Source of the DNA: Dipteris shenzhenensis
Lineage: Eukaryota; Polypodiophyta; Polypodiopsida; Gleicheniales
Direction: 5' to 3' (one strand)
Length of the DNA stretch: 64,000 bases
Assembly: GCA_047967505.1 (NCBI GenBank)
Contig: CM106540.1
The notes below the pieces were generated by a model. The model ran no database searches, was not told the origin of the DNA, and saw only the letters and a program-made list of their open reading frames with translations. The number at the start of each line of letters is the position of its first letter. Within the stretch, counting starts at the first letter, position 1. The position numbers were made by a program, and so were the translations under genes. Shown here one piece after another: positions 10,646-21,727 of the stretch.

Positions 10646-10649
10646 GTGC

Positions 10650-10890
10650 CCCCTATCCCTGCCCTAATCCCTCTAGCCCCCCCACCCTCATCGCCCTCCC
10701 CCACGTTACCCTCCCCCCTACTTCCCCTGCCCGCCCCCATTGCCCTCCCCCATACCCCCCATTTTGTTGTTGCCCCCCTCCCCCCCCCCTCCCTCCCCCC
10801 ATGGGGCCCTTGCTACCACTCCACCCCCCCCTTGCACCTTGTGCCCCTCCCTTCTCTTCCCCCTCCTTCACTCTATCCCCACCTTCCCCA
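10650..10890. repeat. C-rich low-complexity tract
   Basis: Plus strand is dominated by CCCC, CCCTCC and CCCCCA runs, including a C run of about 11 near 10780. Open frames on both strands are composition artefacts (Pro-rich or Gly-rich). It lies immediately upstream, in minus-strand sense, of the H3-like pseudogene. Confidence 0.9.
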
Positions 10891-11589
10891 ACCTCCTTAC
10901 CTCATACAAACCCTGGACTCCAAGAGTGAGTACACAAATTGTGATCAAAATAGCAAGATATTAATTTCATAACTGTATACAATTACACCATAGCTTCTGT
11001 TGCCGGTTGGACCCATCTAATCCCTTCTCTCTCTCTAGCTTGCAACCAACGTGCGAGTCCTCGACTCCCTATGGATGCTTTCCAAGCACTGTGCCTTTCA
11101 TTCTTTGATACAATTTGAACTGCTTTTGTAAGTTCTAATGCCTTTGCCTTTTCAAACTTCAAAGTCCTACCTAGTAAACATCTAAAAAACTAGCCGAACA
11201 TCTCATGCAATGCATTGCTATGAGTGACAAGCCTTGAGTTCTTGAAGTAGGCTACCTTGGCTCTATAGTGCGACTTCTCCATGCCTTGTGTAGTCCAAAT
11301 GGACAAAGGGCCCCAATTTTGTACAAACCATAGTCTGTGTGCATAGAGAATATGCTGCAAACATGACGAGCATCATTTCAACACAAAAACTTTTTATAAA
11401 GCAAGTGCTAAATATTACGATGGTGACAAGATTACCATATAATGCATAATGTGTGACTCCCCCATGCTTTCACCATTAATTGCATAAAATCTTTCACAAC
11501 CATCCTAAACCTTTCATAATACATCTCATTGATTTGAACCTGGCAAAGCAATTTTATCAATGCATCTACCTTTGTCCATATTTTAGCTC
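10891..11589. other. No clear feature
   Basis: Mixed sequence. It may include the 3' part of the minus-strand relic that follows, but I could not extend its frames convincingly. Confidence 0.3.
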
Positions 11590-13480
11590 TCAAATTTTAT
11601 ACTTGAGGATGAGAAGCCTTGTTGGTTGTGCATTCACACAATGCTTTCCAGTATTCCCAACCCAAACTACTTTGAGACAATGTATGTTTGTCTTTGTCGA
11701 GATTGTGGTTAGATAGGAATCTCCTTGCCTTCCCTCCACCCATGGACACTTTAGTAGGAAGATTTTGTGTTGCCCCATACATTTTCTTATCCTCCTTAAG
11801 TTTGATATGTCCTTTATGGAATCCCATCTCTGACAAGAACTTCTCAGCTTCTACAATGCACCGTGCGGATACTTCTTGCGGAATTAAATTCCAACCATGA
11901 ACAAGATGCAAATACAACAACTTATAAAGTATGCACAGTTCTACAATAAAGTACATATGTATACTCTCTCTATTGGCATGGGCAAGATGGGAACCCAATT
12001 TGGATCCCTCTTGTCGTCACGATTAGGAGCTTGCATTTGACTACAAGATAGAATGCCATTCTCCCATTATAAGGCAACCTTTTGCTTACGTTGTGAACAT
12101 ATGCAATAAAGGCATGTGAACATTGTATTTGCCCTTTTATCACAACCATGCAAGCACTTGAGGGTTTTCAAATCAACAACAAGATGCCATTTAACTCAAA
12201 ATGTTCCATGTCTATCTACTATTAGTGTTTGCTCTTCCTCTTGTCGTTGGATTGTTGATGGGATTCTTTTATCTAGAACCCACTTCAATGTCTTATGGCA
12301 CTCTTTTGAAGTCTTAAATGCTGCAACCCACCACTGAGAAATCTTGCTCTACTTTCTCGTTCCCTTGAACAAAGTCTAAGGCTTTATTCATAATGCAAAT
12401 GCTCACTCTCTCTAACTTGTGTTCTTTCACCAATTGAGCTTCATCCATTTTGATGACAAATATGAGCTTTCCATTGCATTCTATACAACAAAAGAGAGAA
12501 ATCGTTAGGATAAACATGATATAGGAAATGAACTAAGTAAAGTGCATTGCTGTAATGGATTTCCTCTTACCATCTTCTCTCATGCCATAGAATTTGACAA
12601 TTGCTTATTGCAATTTCTCAACATCTAAGTAGACATTGTTGAAAGCATTCATCTCAAAGGTTTGCAAGCCAAATTTCTTTTTACTCTTCCAAGTCATTGT
12701 GCCCCTTACGCAATGGTACCCTCCAAGCATTTCTCTTGCATGTTGGTTTGTTTCTCTCCATGCACGTCTCATAGACCAAGGTGTGGGTAGGGGCACTATA
12801 GACTTCTTATACTTTCCCAAAATAGCAGACTTGAAAATTTTGAAAACAAATGTGTAAGCTTCACGACTTACACCAACAGTATCACAAGCTACAACAAGCA
12901 TTTCCTTTGCATCCACAATATCCTTGAAGTCCTTCATCACCTCTTCAGTAATTTGCACATGTAGGTGCTTGTGTCTTGGGTCCCTTAGTATCCCATTGAC
13001 ATCGCTTGACTTCAATAAGCTAGATAGAGCATATGAACAGTCAATGTCATCCCTGTCCATTCTTCCCATTACATCTTCCATGAAGTTCCTAAAGAAGAAC
13101 ATAAGAAAATCTTAGTCACAAATAGTGTAGCACAAAAGAGTGTAATTCCATTGGAACATTTGATAACTAACCTTTTAGCCTAGACTCTCCTCTTTCTAGC
13201 ACCACCAGTGGGTGCCAATGCATCCATGTTATGCAAGTACCTTCTTTTCCTATCCTTCAATCCCAAAGGTGTTTCTTTCATCTTTTGCACTTGTTCTTCT
13301 GCCTTCTCTCGTTCCTTCTCTATGGCTCGTTGAACTTGTATATAGATATTTCCAAGTCTTTTTTGGTTTCAACTAGCTTACAGAGTGACTCTTGTGAATT
13401 TTTGTCACAACAAGTCCAATGCTTTGGCTTTATCATGAATATCCGTGTTCTTCCTTTGAAGATCCTACATAGAGTTATGC
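11590..13480 (-). pseudogene. Unknown multi-exon gene relic
   Basis: Reading the minus strand from 13480 down, successive segments look coding. First comes a Lys/Glu-rich, coiled-coil-like stretch (KEREKAEEQVQKMKETPLG). Then a 165-codon open frame (13102-12605) has DRDDIDCSYALSSLLKSSDV and a WRETNQHAREMLGG region. Then comes a segment (about 12517-12330) with VIKMDEAQLVKEHKLERVSI and NKALDFVQGNEKVEQDFSVV. Finally (12300-11600) come LKTLKCLHG, a PMPIERVYICTL-like segment and KVSMGGGKARRFLSN. The segments are separated by stop-containing gaps that may be introns. I believe this is one degenerate gene of an uncharacterised, probably multicopy plant family, but cannot name it. Transposon capture is possible. 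Confidence 0.5.
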
Positions 13481-13889
13481 ATTTCAACAATGGCGCTATT
13501 TCCTAAATGTGCTAGATGCTCTGCTTGGGCTATGTACATCTCGCTTGCTTGCATAGCCATTGACTCAGCATTGTTTAATCGATTGCAATAATCAAGCAAC
13601 CCCGCATGTCCATTTCCAACAAACCAAACGAGCTCATGCATTGTATGAAAAGGAGGGATATTTTGCTGGAAGGATCTAAAGGATACAAGGAACCTTTTCT
13701 ACCCAAAGGTCGAGATGCTTCTTTCCTTGCAAACAAGACTGTGGATTTTGGAATCTCCCCTCAATCCCAGACTATGTGTGCTTGTATATTCTCTAAGTGA
13801 ACCTAGTACTTGTTGGAGACATCCTCGAATGGTGCCATGAGTAAAGGAGTGTAGAGAAGGAGAAGGTGTAGATAAGCAGGCTTGAAGGA
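13481..13889. other. Flank of the unknown relic
   Basis: Short frames on both strands without a recognised domain. It may contain further 5' sequence of the minus-strand relic. Confidence 0.3.
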
Positions 13890-14310
13890 GCAGCATGTAG
13901 GAAGGGGGAGGGCAAGGAGGAGGAGGGAATTGGGAGGGAGGACCAGTAGTTGAAGAGGAGGGAAGGGGGGAGGACCAATAGGTGTGGAGGGTGAGGAGGA
14001 GTACATGTGGAGGAGGGAGGGAGGAGGGAGGAGCATGAGGGAGGGGGGAGGAGGAGCAGGCATAGAGGAGGGAGGGGGAGGGGAGGAGGAGAAGGCATGG
14101 AGGTGGGAGGGAGGGGGAGGGCAGGAGGAGGAGGCATGGAGGAGGGAGGGAGGGGGAGAAGGAGGGAGGGGGAGGAAGGAGAAGGGAGGGGGCAGAGGAG
14201 GGCGGGGGAGGAGGGAGTGAGGAGGGGGAGGGGGAGGGAGGGAGGAAGGGGGGAGGGGGAGGGAGGGAGGGAGGGAGGGAGGGAGGACAGAGAAGGAGGG
14301 AGGGAATTTA
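13890..14310. repeat. GA/GGGA-rich low-complexity tract
   Basis: About 420 bp of GGAGG, GGGAG and GAGGAGG blocks on the plus strand, ending in GGGA repeats near 14285. All open frames here, Gly/Glu/Arg-rich on plus and Pro/Ser/Leu-rich on minus, are compositional artefacts. It is the mirror of the C-rich tract at 10.7 kb, so the two tracts flank the unknown minus-strand relic. Confidence 0.95.
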
Positions 14311-14525
14311 AAATTAAAATTTTGAATTTTGAATTTGTTGGTTCCTAGGAGTAAGAGGTGGGTCGCTTGTGAGCTTAACCCACCTACGTGAGGGGGGGTT
14401 ACCTTGGCCCTTTCATTAGGACTAATCCATTTCTTAATCCATTCCTTATGAGGCCCTTTTAAGACCCCATTTCTCCCCTAATGTCGAGGGTACTTTTTGC
14501 CCTCCACTCATGCAATTTTGTACTA
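14311..14525. other. Spacer with a short segment shared with 5.4 kb
   Basis: Contains GAGGCCC and TTTTAAGACCCCATTTCTCC, the inverse of the segment near 5393-5420. Otherwise unremarkable. Confidence 0.4.
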
Positions 14526-14757
14526 TAGGGTTAGAAGGGTCTTTTTTTTCTAAACTTTCATTTACAATATACAATCACCTCAAAGCATAATTTGGTGTAG
14601 AATTTATCATATGTATTGGGATGTTTGGTCAAATATAGGAACCCTAGTTTTGATATTGGTTATTTTGTTTTGTGATTCACTTTCATTAGAGTATGCTTTG
14701 AGGTGATTGTATGTTTTTGATGAAATTCTAGAGTAAAAAGAGTCTGCTAACCCTAAA
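14526..14757 (+). mobile_element. MITE-like element, copy A
   Basis: The ends form imperfect terminal inverted repeats of about 60 bp. The left end starts TAGGGTTAGAAGGGTCTTTT and includes ACAATCACCTCAAAGCATA; the right end includes TATGCTTTGAGGTGATTGT and finishes CTAACCCTA. The core (GTTTGGTCAAATATAGGAAC, then GATATTGGTTATTTTGTTTT) is shared with copy B in opposite orientation. It has no coding capacity. I could not identify the superfamily or an unambiguous target duplication. Confidence 0.8.
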
Positions 14758-14832
14758 TTTTGGAACTATGCAACAAAAGTCACACTGTTTTGGATTTTAG
14801 GGCTAGAGGCTTGCAACAAGTATCCTCGAATT

Positions 14833-15061
14833 TTAGGGTTAAAGCCTCTTTTTAGTCTAGAATTTCATCAACAACATACAATCACCTCAAAGTATATTTT
14901 GGAAAGAATAAATCACAAAACAAAATAATCAATATCAAAGTAACGGTCTTCATATTTGACCAAATACCCCATATATTTGGTAAAAGTTACATCTGAGTAT
15001 GGTTTGAGGAGATTATATATTGTGATAAAATTTCAAATTGAAAAGAGGCCTCTAACCCTAT
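14833..15061 (-). mobile_element. MITE-like element, copy B (inverted)
   Basis: The reverse complement of this block matches copy A over most of its length, roughly 80-85% by eye. Its own ends are inverted repeats: TTAGGGTTAAAGCCTCTTTT at left and GAAAAGAGGCCTCTAACCCTA at right. Together, copies A and B form a large head-to-head palindrome with a ~75 bp spacer. Confidence 0.8.
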
Positions 15062-15109
15062 AATTGAAACCATACAATTGTGCAAAACTTATCCTCTAGT
15101 TGCACAATT

Positions 15110-15165
15110 TTAAACTTTAAGATTAGAGGCCTCTTTTTAGTCAAAATTTTTATGGATATCATATT
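15110..15165. mobile_element. MITE-like end fragment
   Basis: AAGATTAGAGGCCTCTTTTT followed by AGTCAAAATTTTTATG matches the terminal part of copies A and B, but the rest is missing. It is a truncated third copy or a duplicated end. Confidence 0.6.
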
Positions 15166-18100
15166 GGACCATGAGGCATCTTTTGTGTGGTTATCATGCT
15201 TATTGATGGTTGATTCTAGGATGTATTGTGGCTAGATGAATTTTATATCTGTAAGGGTGGAAGCAGAGGATCTGTTTGGGAAGGGATATCTCCCATTGGC
15301 CATTATCTTAGCAAAGTTGTTTCCCATATCTTGGTCTTCCATTGCTCTAAAAGGAAAGTTAGAGCCTAGTTAGAGATCATGAAGTTTAGGGTTCTTTGTT
15401 GACTTTAGAAGATGAATCCTATCCATCACTATGTTGATTGTGTAGTTTTGGACAGATATAGCATTGCTCTTTTCTTGTTCTCAAATACACAATCTGGACC
15501 CCTCCATGTCCTCTTAGCCATCTTGTAGGGCTCTTTAGTGTTGCGGATCCCCATACAATTGAATATAAAATTACTTAATCTTATCTTCTCAAACAAGCTA
15601 AGGAGGCTACTAGACCAAGACAAAAGAAGCATAGGCTAGAGTAGCCTTTTCTCTAAAGAGTTATCAATATAATCATGATTGGAAGTTGACAAGGATGGGT
15701 CTAATAGAAACTATAGTTGTAAGTAAACTAGTAATTGCAAATACAATTAAGATAAAGACATCATGGGCTCTAAATGATGTAACAAAAAGAACTTGATTAT
15801 ATTCCAAGATATGATATACAAGATTGGCATTCAATGACATCAAGAAGAAATCTACAACTACTCATTCTACATAATGATCAACTTTGAGAATCTATCTAAG
15901 GTGTAGGACAAACTGCATTGCCTTGGTGCTCACAGTGACTTGATTTAGTAAGGATGGCAGCCTACTGACTAGTCCATGAGGTCTACTAAATAGGCCTTTA
16001 ATTCTTGCTGCAAAGCAAGTAGGATGTCTACAATTATACACCAAGGGGCCTCTACAATCCCGCCTTACATGTACCACTTAGCCATGTCATAGTTGTTGAG
16101 ACCTTGCATTACTTTAGGTACTATTTTTTGCAAAGATGGCTTTCAAAATGAGGGGATCAATAGATTTTTGGAACTTTTGGATCTCTCAAAGATCCATCAT
16201 CCATGCTTGAATCTCCTCCATCTTGTTGGAGGAAGACATGTAGGATGTGCATGCAAGGGCCCTCAAGGATCTTGGTGGAGGTTGGGCTTGGTTTTGGGGT
16301 TGAGGTGGACGTGGCTATTGTCTAACATCAAGTCATAAAAAACGACAACAAAATCATGCAAATGACAAGTCAACTCCATTTTTGGAAAAAAGCCCAAAAA
16401 TTGCATTTTTTCAAAATTAGAGGGACAAATATATATACACTTCATGTCAAACATTTTAAAAAGCTAGTACCTTTATGAAAAAAGAATGCATAAAATATTA
16501 CTTACATTTTACTCTAGAACCCAAAAATGTCTAGTATTATCAATTGAAAAAAGTGTTCTCTATTTTAATTTGAAAAAAACGACAAATTACAAAGGAGAAG
16601 AAACTGCTTCATTCAACTAAGAGAGTCGTTAGAGCTCTTGCTTTCAAATACCAATTGTTTTTCATGCAAGTGCCCATATATTTTTAACTCAAATCCATAT
16701 ACAAGGATTTCTACATCCTACAAATCAAGAATGTCCACAAATCAATGAATCCCAATTATTTTTCTTTTATCGCATTGTTTAAGCACCTCTAGATGATATG
16801 TACCCTTAAGTCCATTGGTTGAAAGAATTTTTTATGAATTGACTTCCACATAAGTAACAACATTGCCCTCATGGATAAGTATGCATTTCTAGAATACCTG
16901 TTGTACATAGCATGCTATCCAAAAATTGATAATTGGAAAAATGATGTTACTTTAAGGCCTAATACAATTTTATGAAACACTTTTAGTGCATTGTCTAACA
17001 AAACAACTTTTGTATTGTACTACTCATAATCATCTAAAATTTGATTGTTTAGATATTTGATTTTATTTCAACATCTATCGAAATATTTTCTCTCACAACA
17101 AGCCTCTTCTTTGTCTATGGATGACATACACCTACTTATCTTAACACCACACATATTCTCTAATCAATGACAAGGATGAACTTCAATGATTAGGATGAAG
17201 TTTTTATAGAAGAAAAAGCACTTTTTTGTAATTCTAAGTAAATAATGTATTACACTTTACATAGACATGCATGAATTATTAGTAGTTTCAAAGAATATTA
17301 GACTGTATCATTGATCTTGTTTTTTTCAATTTGTCATTTGATGTGAAAAGTAGAAACTTTTTCATCTTTCAATTAGCAATATGTAACATTTTCAAAAGAA
17401 GTTTGAAACTATGCTCATTTTGTAAAAGTTATAAAAAAGTTCTCATTAATGTCTCCAAAGGATTGTAAAATTGATCAATATTTAAGACTAGAAAAAAATC
17501 ATGAGTTGTCATTTGCAACCAATACCACCAATAAATATGAAATTTTGGGTGGAAAATATTGATTTACCACCAGTAGGATGGTTGAGTTATGAAAGAAACC
17601 CTTTGTCATCAAACATGCATAGGAGTATGCTTGCAGAATCAACAAAAGAAATAGTTAATTGAAATTGGACAAGCAAATCCTAGTAGGTCTTCCAAGACAA
17701 ATCCATTATATATAAGCTCAGCACAACAAAAGGTGGGGATGAATTTTCCTCACAATTGAACTAGATCTGGCCCCAATTGCTAGAAAGCTAGCACAAACAC
17801 TATGATGGCAAAAACCATTGGATGAATTTGGCATCTCATGATTTTGCTTACCACATTTAACAATGCCTCATAGTTAACTCTGGTATTCAAGAGAAAAGAA
17901 AAAGCAAAATTTAGACATGACAAATTGATCCTATTTTAGCCATCACGGTGCTAGATTGTGCTCCATTGTCATAGCCCAAAGCTGATTAGCAAGAAAGGAG
18001 GAGCCCTTTGAAATGGCTAGGCCAGACCCAACCCGATTGGTTCCATTGGAAAATTAATGGTACTCAATCAATGTGAATACAATAGAGCACTCAGATCTAT

Positions 18101-18438
18101 GATTGGTTACATTGGAAAATTAATGGCACACACTCGATATCAATACAATTATGTAATGAATTGTTCTGAAAGTAGCTGATACATATCCCGTTCCAACAAT
18201 TTATACCAATAGCCCATCACTACACAAGAGCTAGCTATGATTGAGTTCTACCATGCATACTTTTATGCCTTTGAGTTCAGCTTCTTGGTGCCTACACATT
18301 GGAGAATGTAGAGGACCACACTTTTCTTGTCATCCTCATAGTTTATAGGAAATTCATCTCCTAGTATAGAAAGAGCATCGGAGATAGCATCATGATGTCC
18401 TACGTATGTGGGTCCATCAAAGCCTCCTTCTTCCTCAT
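15166..18438. other. No recognisable gene; AT-rich
   Basis: About 3.3 kb. Frames at 15632-15429 and 16077-15892 (minus) and 16093-16338 (plus) are short and carry no domain I know. From 16400 to 18200 the sequence is AT-rich with frequent stops in all frames and no repeat I can define. Confidence 0.4.
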
Positions 18439-18440
18439 TC

Positions 18441-18484
<44 letters not shown>
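18439..18484. repeat. (AT)n(AG)n compound microsatellite
   Basis: About 14 AT dinucleotides run directly into about 9 AG dinucleotides. Confidence 0.97.
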
Positions 18485-18485
<1 letters not shown>

Positions 18486-18499
18486 TTCAACCGGCCTTG

Positions 18500-18935
18500 T
18501 CATTACAACACAATAAGGGAGTTTCAAGATGGTGGAGGGATATTGTGATGTTCCAAATGAAATAGCATAGAAGAAAGACCCGACAAGTCTCAAAATCTCA
18601 CAGTATGATAAGGGAGTTTTAAAATTGACAGAGGGACCCTAATTGCATTGTGATGATCCAAACCAAAAAAACAAATAAGAAAAACCCTATGCATCTCAAA
18701 ATCATCAAAATGCAATCAGGGAGTTTCAGGATCAACAGAGGGCACTAATCACGTTGTGATGATCCAAACATAAGGGGGTTTTAGGATCGATGTAGGGGAC
18801 CTAATTGGATTGTGATGATCTAAACAAAAAGGTGGATAAGAAAAACACAAGAGGTCTCAAAATCATCACAATGCAATAAGGGAGTTTACAAATAGATAGA
18901 GGTCCACAATTGGATTGTGATGGTCCAACAAAGTG
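18500..18935. repeat. Degenerate tandem array, about 107 bp unit
   Basis: AAGGGAGTTT-type starts occur near 18514, 18609, 18718 and 18878, plus a half-unit at 18772. Each is followed by a GACAGAGGG-like block, AATTGCATTGTGATGATCCA and TCTCAAAATCATCA in the same order. Units are diverged, so the array is old. Confidence 0.8.
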
Positions 18936-19012
18936 TAACACCCCCTCCATGCCTCAAAAGATGTTTATGCCACTAAAGCTATGCCATTTGGATTGTGTAA
19001 CACCCCCTCCAC
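18934..19012 (+). repeat. TGTAACACCCCCTCC in two copies 62 bp apart
   Basis: The 15-mer occurs at 18934 and again at 18996. TGTAACACCCC is a common start of plant LTRs, so this may be a duplicated LTR edge or the remains of two stacked LTRs. I find no PBS or matching LTR end nearby. Confidence 0.6.
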
Positions 19013-19149
19013 ATTTATAAGATTATTTGATTGAAGTTATATCAATTTATTTGAATGAGTTTTGTGTCTACTTGGTATTGTTAGTACATCTCTCCTACAT
19101 TGGGAAGGTTTTTGACCGTGTTGTAGACATGTAACAATTTCCCTCAATC

Positions 19150-19525
19150 TTGCCAAGAGCATATTTTGTCTATGAGTTGGTGTAGTCCTTTAAATTAAAG
19201 CTTGAAAATATTCTAGAACTAAAGAATCTGACTCAGTTGTGCTCCTTAATTGCTTTCATTAGCTTTTACCACCAACTTATCAAATATATTTCTACAATTT
19301 TAGGCCCTTTGTGTGAATTAACAAAGAAATGGCCTAAGAAACTCTTGTTTGCTTTTTAAGCACTCAAGGAATGAGCAAAAGAGACACCAATTCCTAACAA
19401 CCTTCATGGGATCTTATCTTACATGTCCACATTGATGCATTGGTTATGCAATTGGGATCATCTTGGCACAATTCGATGGGAGATTTGATTATCTAGTGTA
19501 TTAAAAGTTCTAGCACTACATTCTT
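19150..19525 (+). pseudogene. Ty3/gypsy RT/RNase H scrap
   Basis: Frames near 19190-19350 read ILELKNLTQLCSLIAFISFY and ILGPLCELTKKWPKKLLFAF, then ALKE, matching the junction after gypsy RT (elr.FLG..YYRrFI..fs.ia.PL..L.KK...f.W....aF..LK). Later segments resemble the start of RNase H (LHVHIDAL). Multiple stops and shifts are present. The scrap ends near 19525, close to where copia leader sequence begins, so the copia element probably integrated beside or into it. Confidence 0.5.
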
Positions 19526-20152
19526 GGTAATCGATTTGTCTTCTACATTGATCCTTTACCTCCTATGGTTGTATACATTCGTATACTTTCTGCTGCCTTT
19601 CTCATCGCTAAATAAGCTGAAGAGCGTAAGTAGATGGGCCTCTTACAAGCTTCTACAATAATAGCTCTTCTTGCATGCTCTAAGGCCAACGACGCTCCGA
19701 CACGCAGTGGCTGTGCTACCTCATAGAGGCCTCCATAACTACAACTCTACTGCTCTCAGCCAGCATCGCTCCAAACTACGCTTCAGAACCACAGCCCGCT
19801 ATCAATAACGATCGCTCCAAGAAGCCTATCTACAGCGACTAAACGACCGCTCCAAGCAGTATAAGAGGTGGCTACAGCCGTGCAACAACACAAGCTGCTC
19901 TCTCTAGCAAGCTTCCCGTAATTCTCGACTGTTGCAACTCCGCGCCATACGCCCTGCAACTCAGAACCCACAACAACGATTGCCAACTGCTCCGCGCCCT
20001 GCTACAACTGTCTGCCCACAAGTCAAAGATCGAACAGTGGCCTGCTCTCCACCAGGTACTCTACAGAGCCCTCCATGGTAGTCTCCTGCATGCGCTCCTT
20101 CAACGACGGACGAAGTATCCTTGCGACAGCCCAACGGATCTCCTACCTCTCC

Positions 20153-20492
20153 AAATGAGCGCCGAACTCCATGGTAGACCAGCGCTGTCTCTACTGCTAT
20201 AGCTGACTCTAGCCATCGCTCACGCAGTTTTTGAAGCTTAAGAACACGATCTCCTACAACGAGACGTTTGACGCTTCAGCACCATCGCCAATGACCCACG
20301 CAGATTTCGACGACTCTTTTGAAAATGAGCGCCGAACTCCATGGTAGACCAGCGCTGTCTCTACTGCTGTAGCTGACTCTAGCCATCGCTCACGCAGTTT
20401 TTGAAGCTTAAGAACACGATCTCCTACAACGAGACGTTTGACGCTTCAGCACCATCGCCAATGACCCACGCAGATTTCGACGAATCTTCAAA
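20153..20492 (+). repeat. Nearly identical 170 bp tandem duplication in the copia leader
   Basis: The block AAATGAGCGCCGAACTCCAT...GATTTCGACGA at 20153-20322 is repeated at 20323-20492 with one internal substitution (CTGCTAT/CTGCTGT) and a differing last few bases. Such identity in otherwise decayed DNA indicates a recent duplication. Confidence 0.95.
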
Positions 20493-20504
20493 AGATTCTG
20501 GCAA

Positions 20505-20890
20505 CCCACGACCGGCCACGTGGAGCAAAGTTCACCTACCTTATCACGAAAGGGTAGCCAATTGTCTGACACGTGGCAGCATTTTGACCAGGGTTAAGTC
20601 ACTCTAACCGTGGGTCAGTTTTTTGTGTGGATAGGGTTAGTTAATATCTTGCCACGTGGCATCTACAGTACTATCTGGCACGTCACTTAGACACATCAGC
20701 AAGGTCCACGTCATCAGGGACACATCACCTACCACGTCATTGTGACATGTCATCTTTGCCACATCAGCAAGCCACATCATTTGGCCACGTCAACCTGCCA
20801 GCCCAATAGCCATGTCATCACTTTGACCAGTCAACACTACCACATCAGCATCCCAATCAACTGCCGCATCGTCATTACCACGTGGCAAAC
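20505..20890 (+). promoter_or_regulatory. Cluster of ACGT-core (G-box/C-box-like) motifs
   Basis: At least eight CACGTG or CACGTC cores occur in under 400 bp, for example CCACGTGG near 20516, ACACGTGG near 20569, CCACGTGG near 20652, CACGTCA near 20678, 20708, 20733 and 20786, and CCACGTGG near 20879. They are interspersed with CCACATCA variants. Plant bZIP and bHLH factors bind such cores; use here as enhancers or repressor targets is inference. Confidence 0.55.
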
Positions 20891-21727
20891 TGACCTCTGC
20901 AGGCACACATAGTGCTCCACAGTCATCAATGCATGTGACCATACCTGCCACCTCAGCACAAGGCTCCACAGGCACACCTCTTACTAGGCACAGTGCCACA
21001 TCATCATCACTGCATGTGACCCAGAGTGACACATCATCATTGAGCACCATTTGCACTCCTTTTGCCCCTCCACCTAGATCAAGTCGTATCTCTTGATCCA
21101 GGAAGAATTTGAGGGCGCTCCAAAAAGAAAGGTCGCTCAATTTTTTGTGCTCTATGCGCTCATTACATCATGCGCACATTTTGGCACAGCTTATACTCAC
21201 ATTTGAGCCTCGCCCGACAAATCCACTTCCTACACACACATCCGCCTCTTCATCGATGCATCTAACCCAGCACTTAAAAAGAAAAAAAGAAAACCAAGTT
21301 GCCAATCTAAGCCATGCCCGCAATTCCCGACTAGAACCTACTCGGAGTCAGTCCATACGCTCACATACGATTTCACATCATTACATTACCTGAAACCTTA
21401 CGTTCATCAGTTCAGTGAGAAGACTTCAGAGAGTTCAGAGGCATTGCAAATTGTTTCAGTGGGCGGATAGCACCAGATTTGATTTCACACACATGCCACC
21501 ATTGTAAAGCCTATTCGGCTATTTCATGGCATTGTGCACATCATTTCAGCCTTGTAAAGCCTCTTGGCTATTCCCGGCATCATTTGCCACAAGCCTTGTC
21601 ACACAGATCAGATTTTATATATTGCAGTTCTTCACCGACAGTTCAAATTCCACTTGGCACAGTCAATGTATTTGCAGTTGATTCATACAGAGATTTTCAC
21701 GACACTTTTGAGTACATTTCTTGCACC
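20891..21727 (+). other. Rest of the copia leader
   Basis: Continues from the ACGT cluster through CACATCATC-rich DNA to the gag ATG at 21728. Short frames (21109-21393, 21479-21835) are not recognised. The part near 21100-21180 (AAGAATTTGAG...CTCCAAAAA...GCTCTATGCG) parallels the small LTR element near 40930-40980. Confidence 0.5.

Noticed and set aside
10646-10972. Pro-rich frame that could be a cell-wall protein
   Set aside because: Sits entirely in the C-rich tract, and the opposite strand is equally open; no signal peptide or regular extensin motif.
13793-14348. Long Pro/Leu/Ser-rich (minus) and Gly/Glu/Arg-rich (plus) frames
   Set aside because: Translation of the GGA-rich low-complexity tract; no real protein signature.
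18500-18935. CRISPR-like array
   Set aside because: Units are diverged and tandem without unique spacers, and the DNA is clearly plant nuclear.
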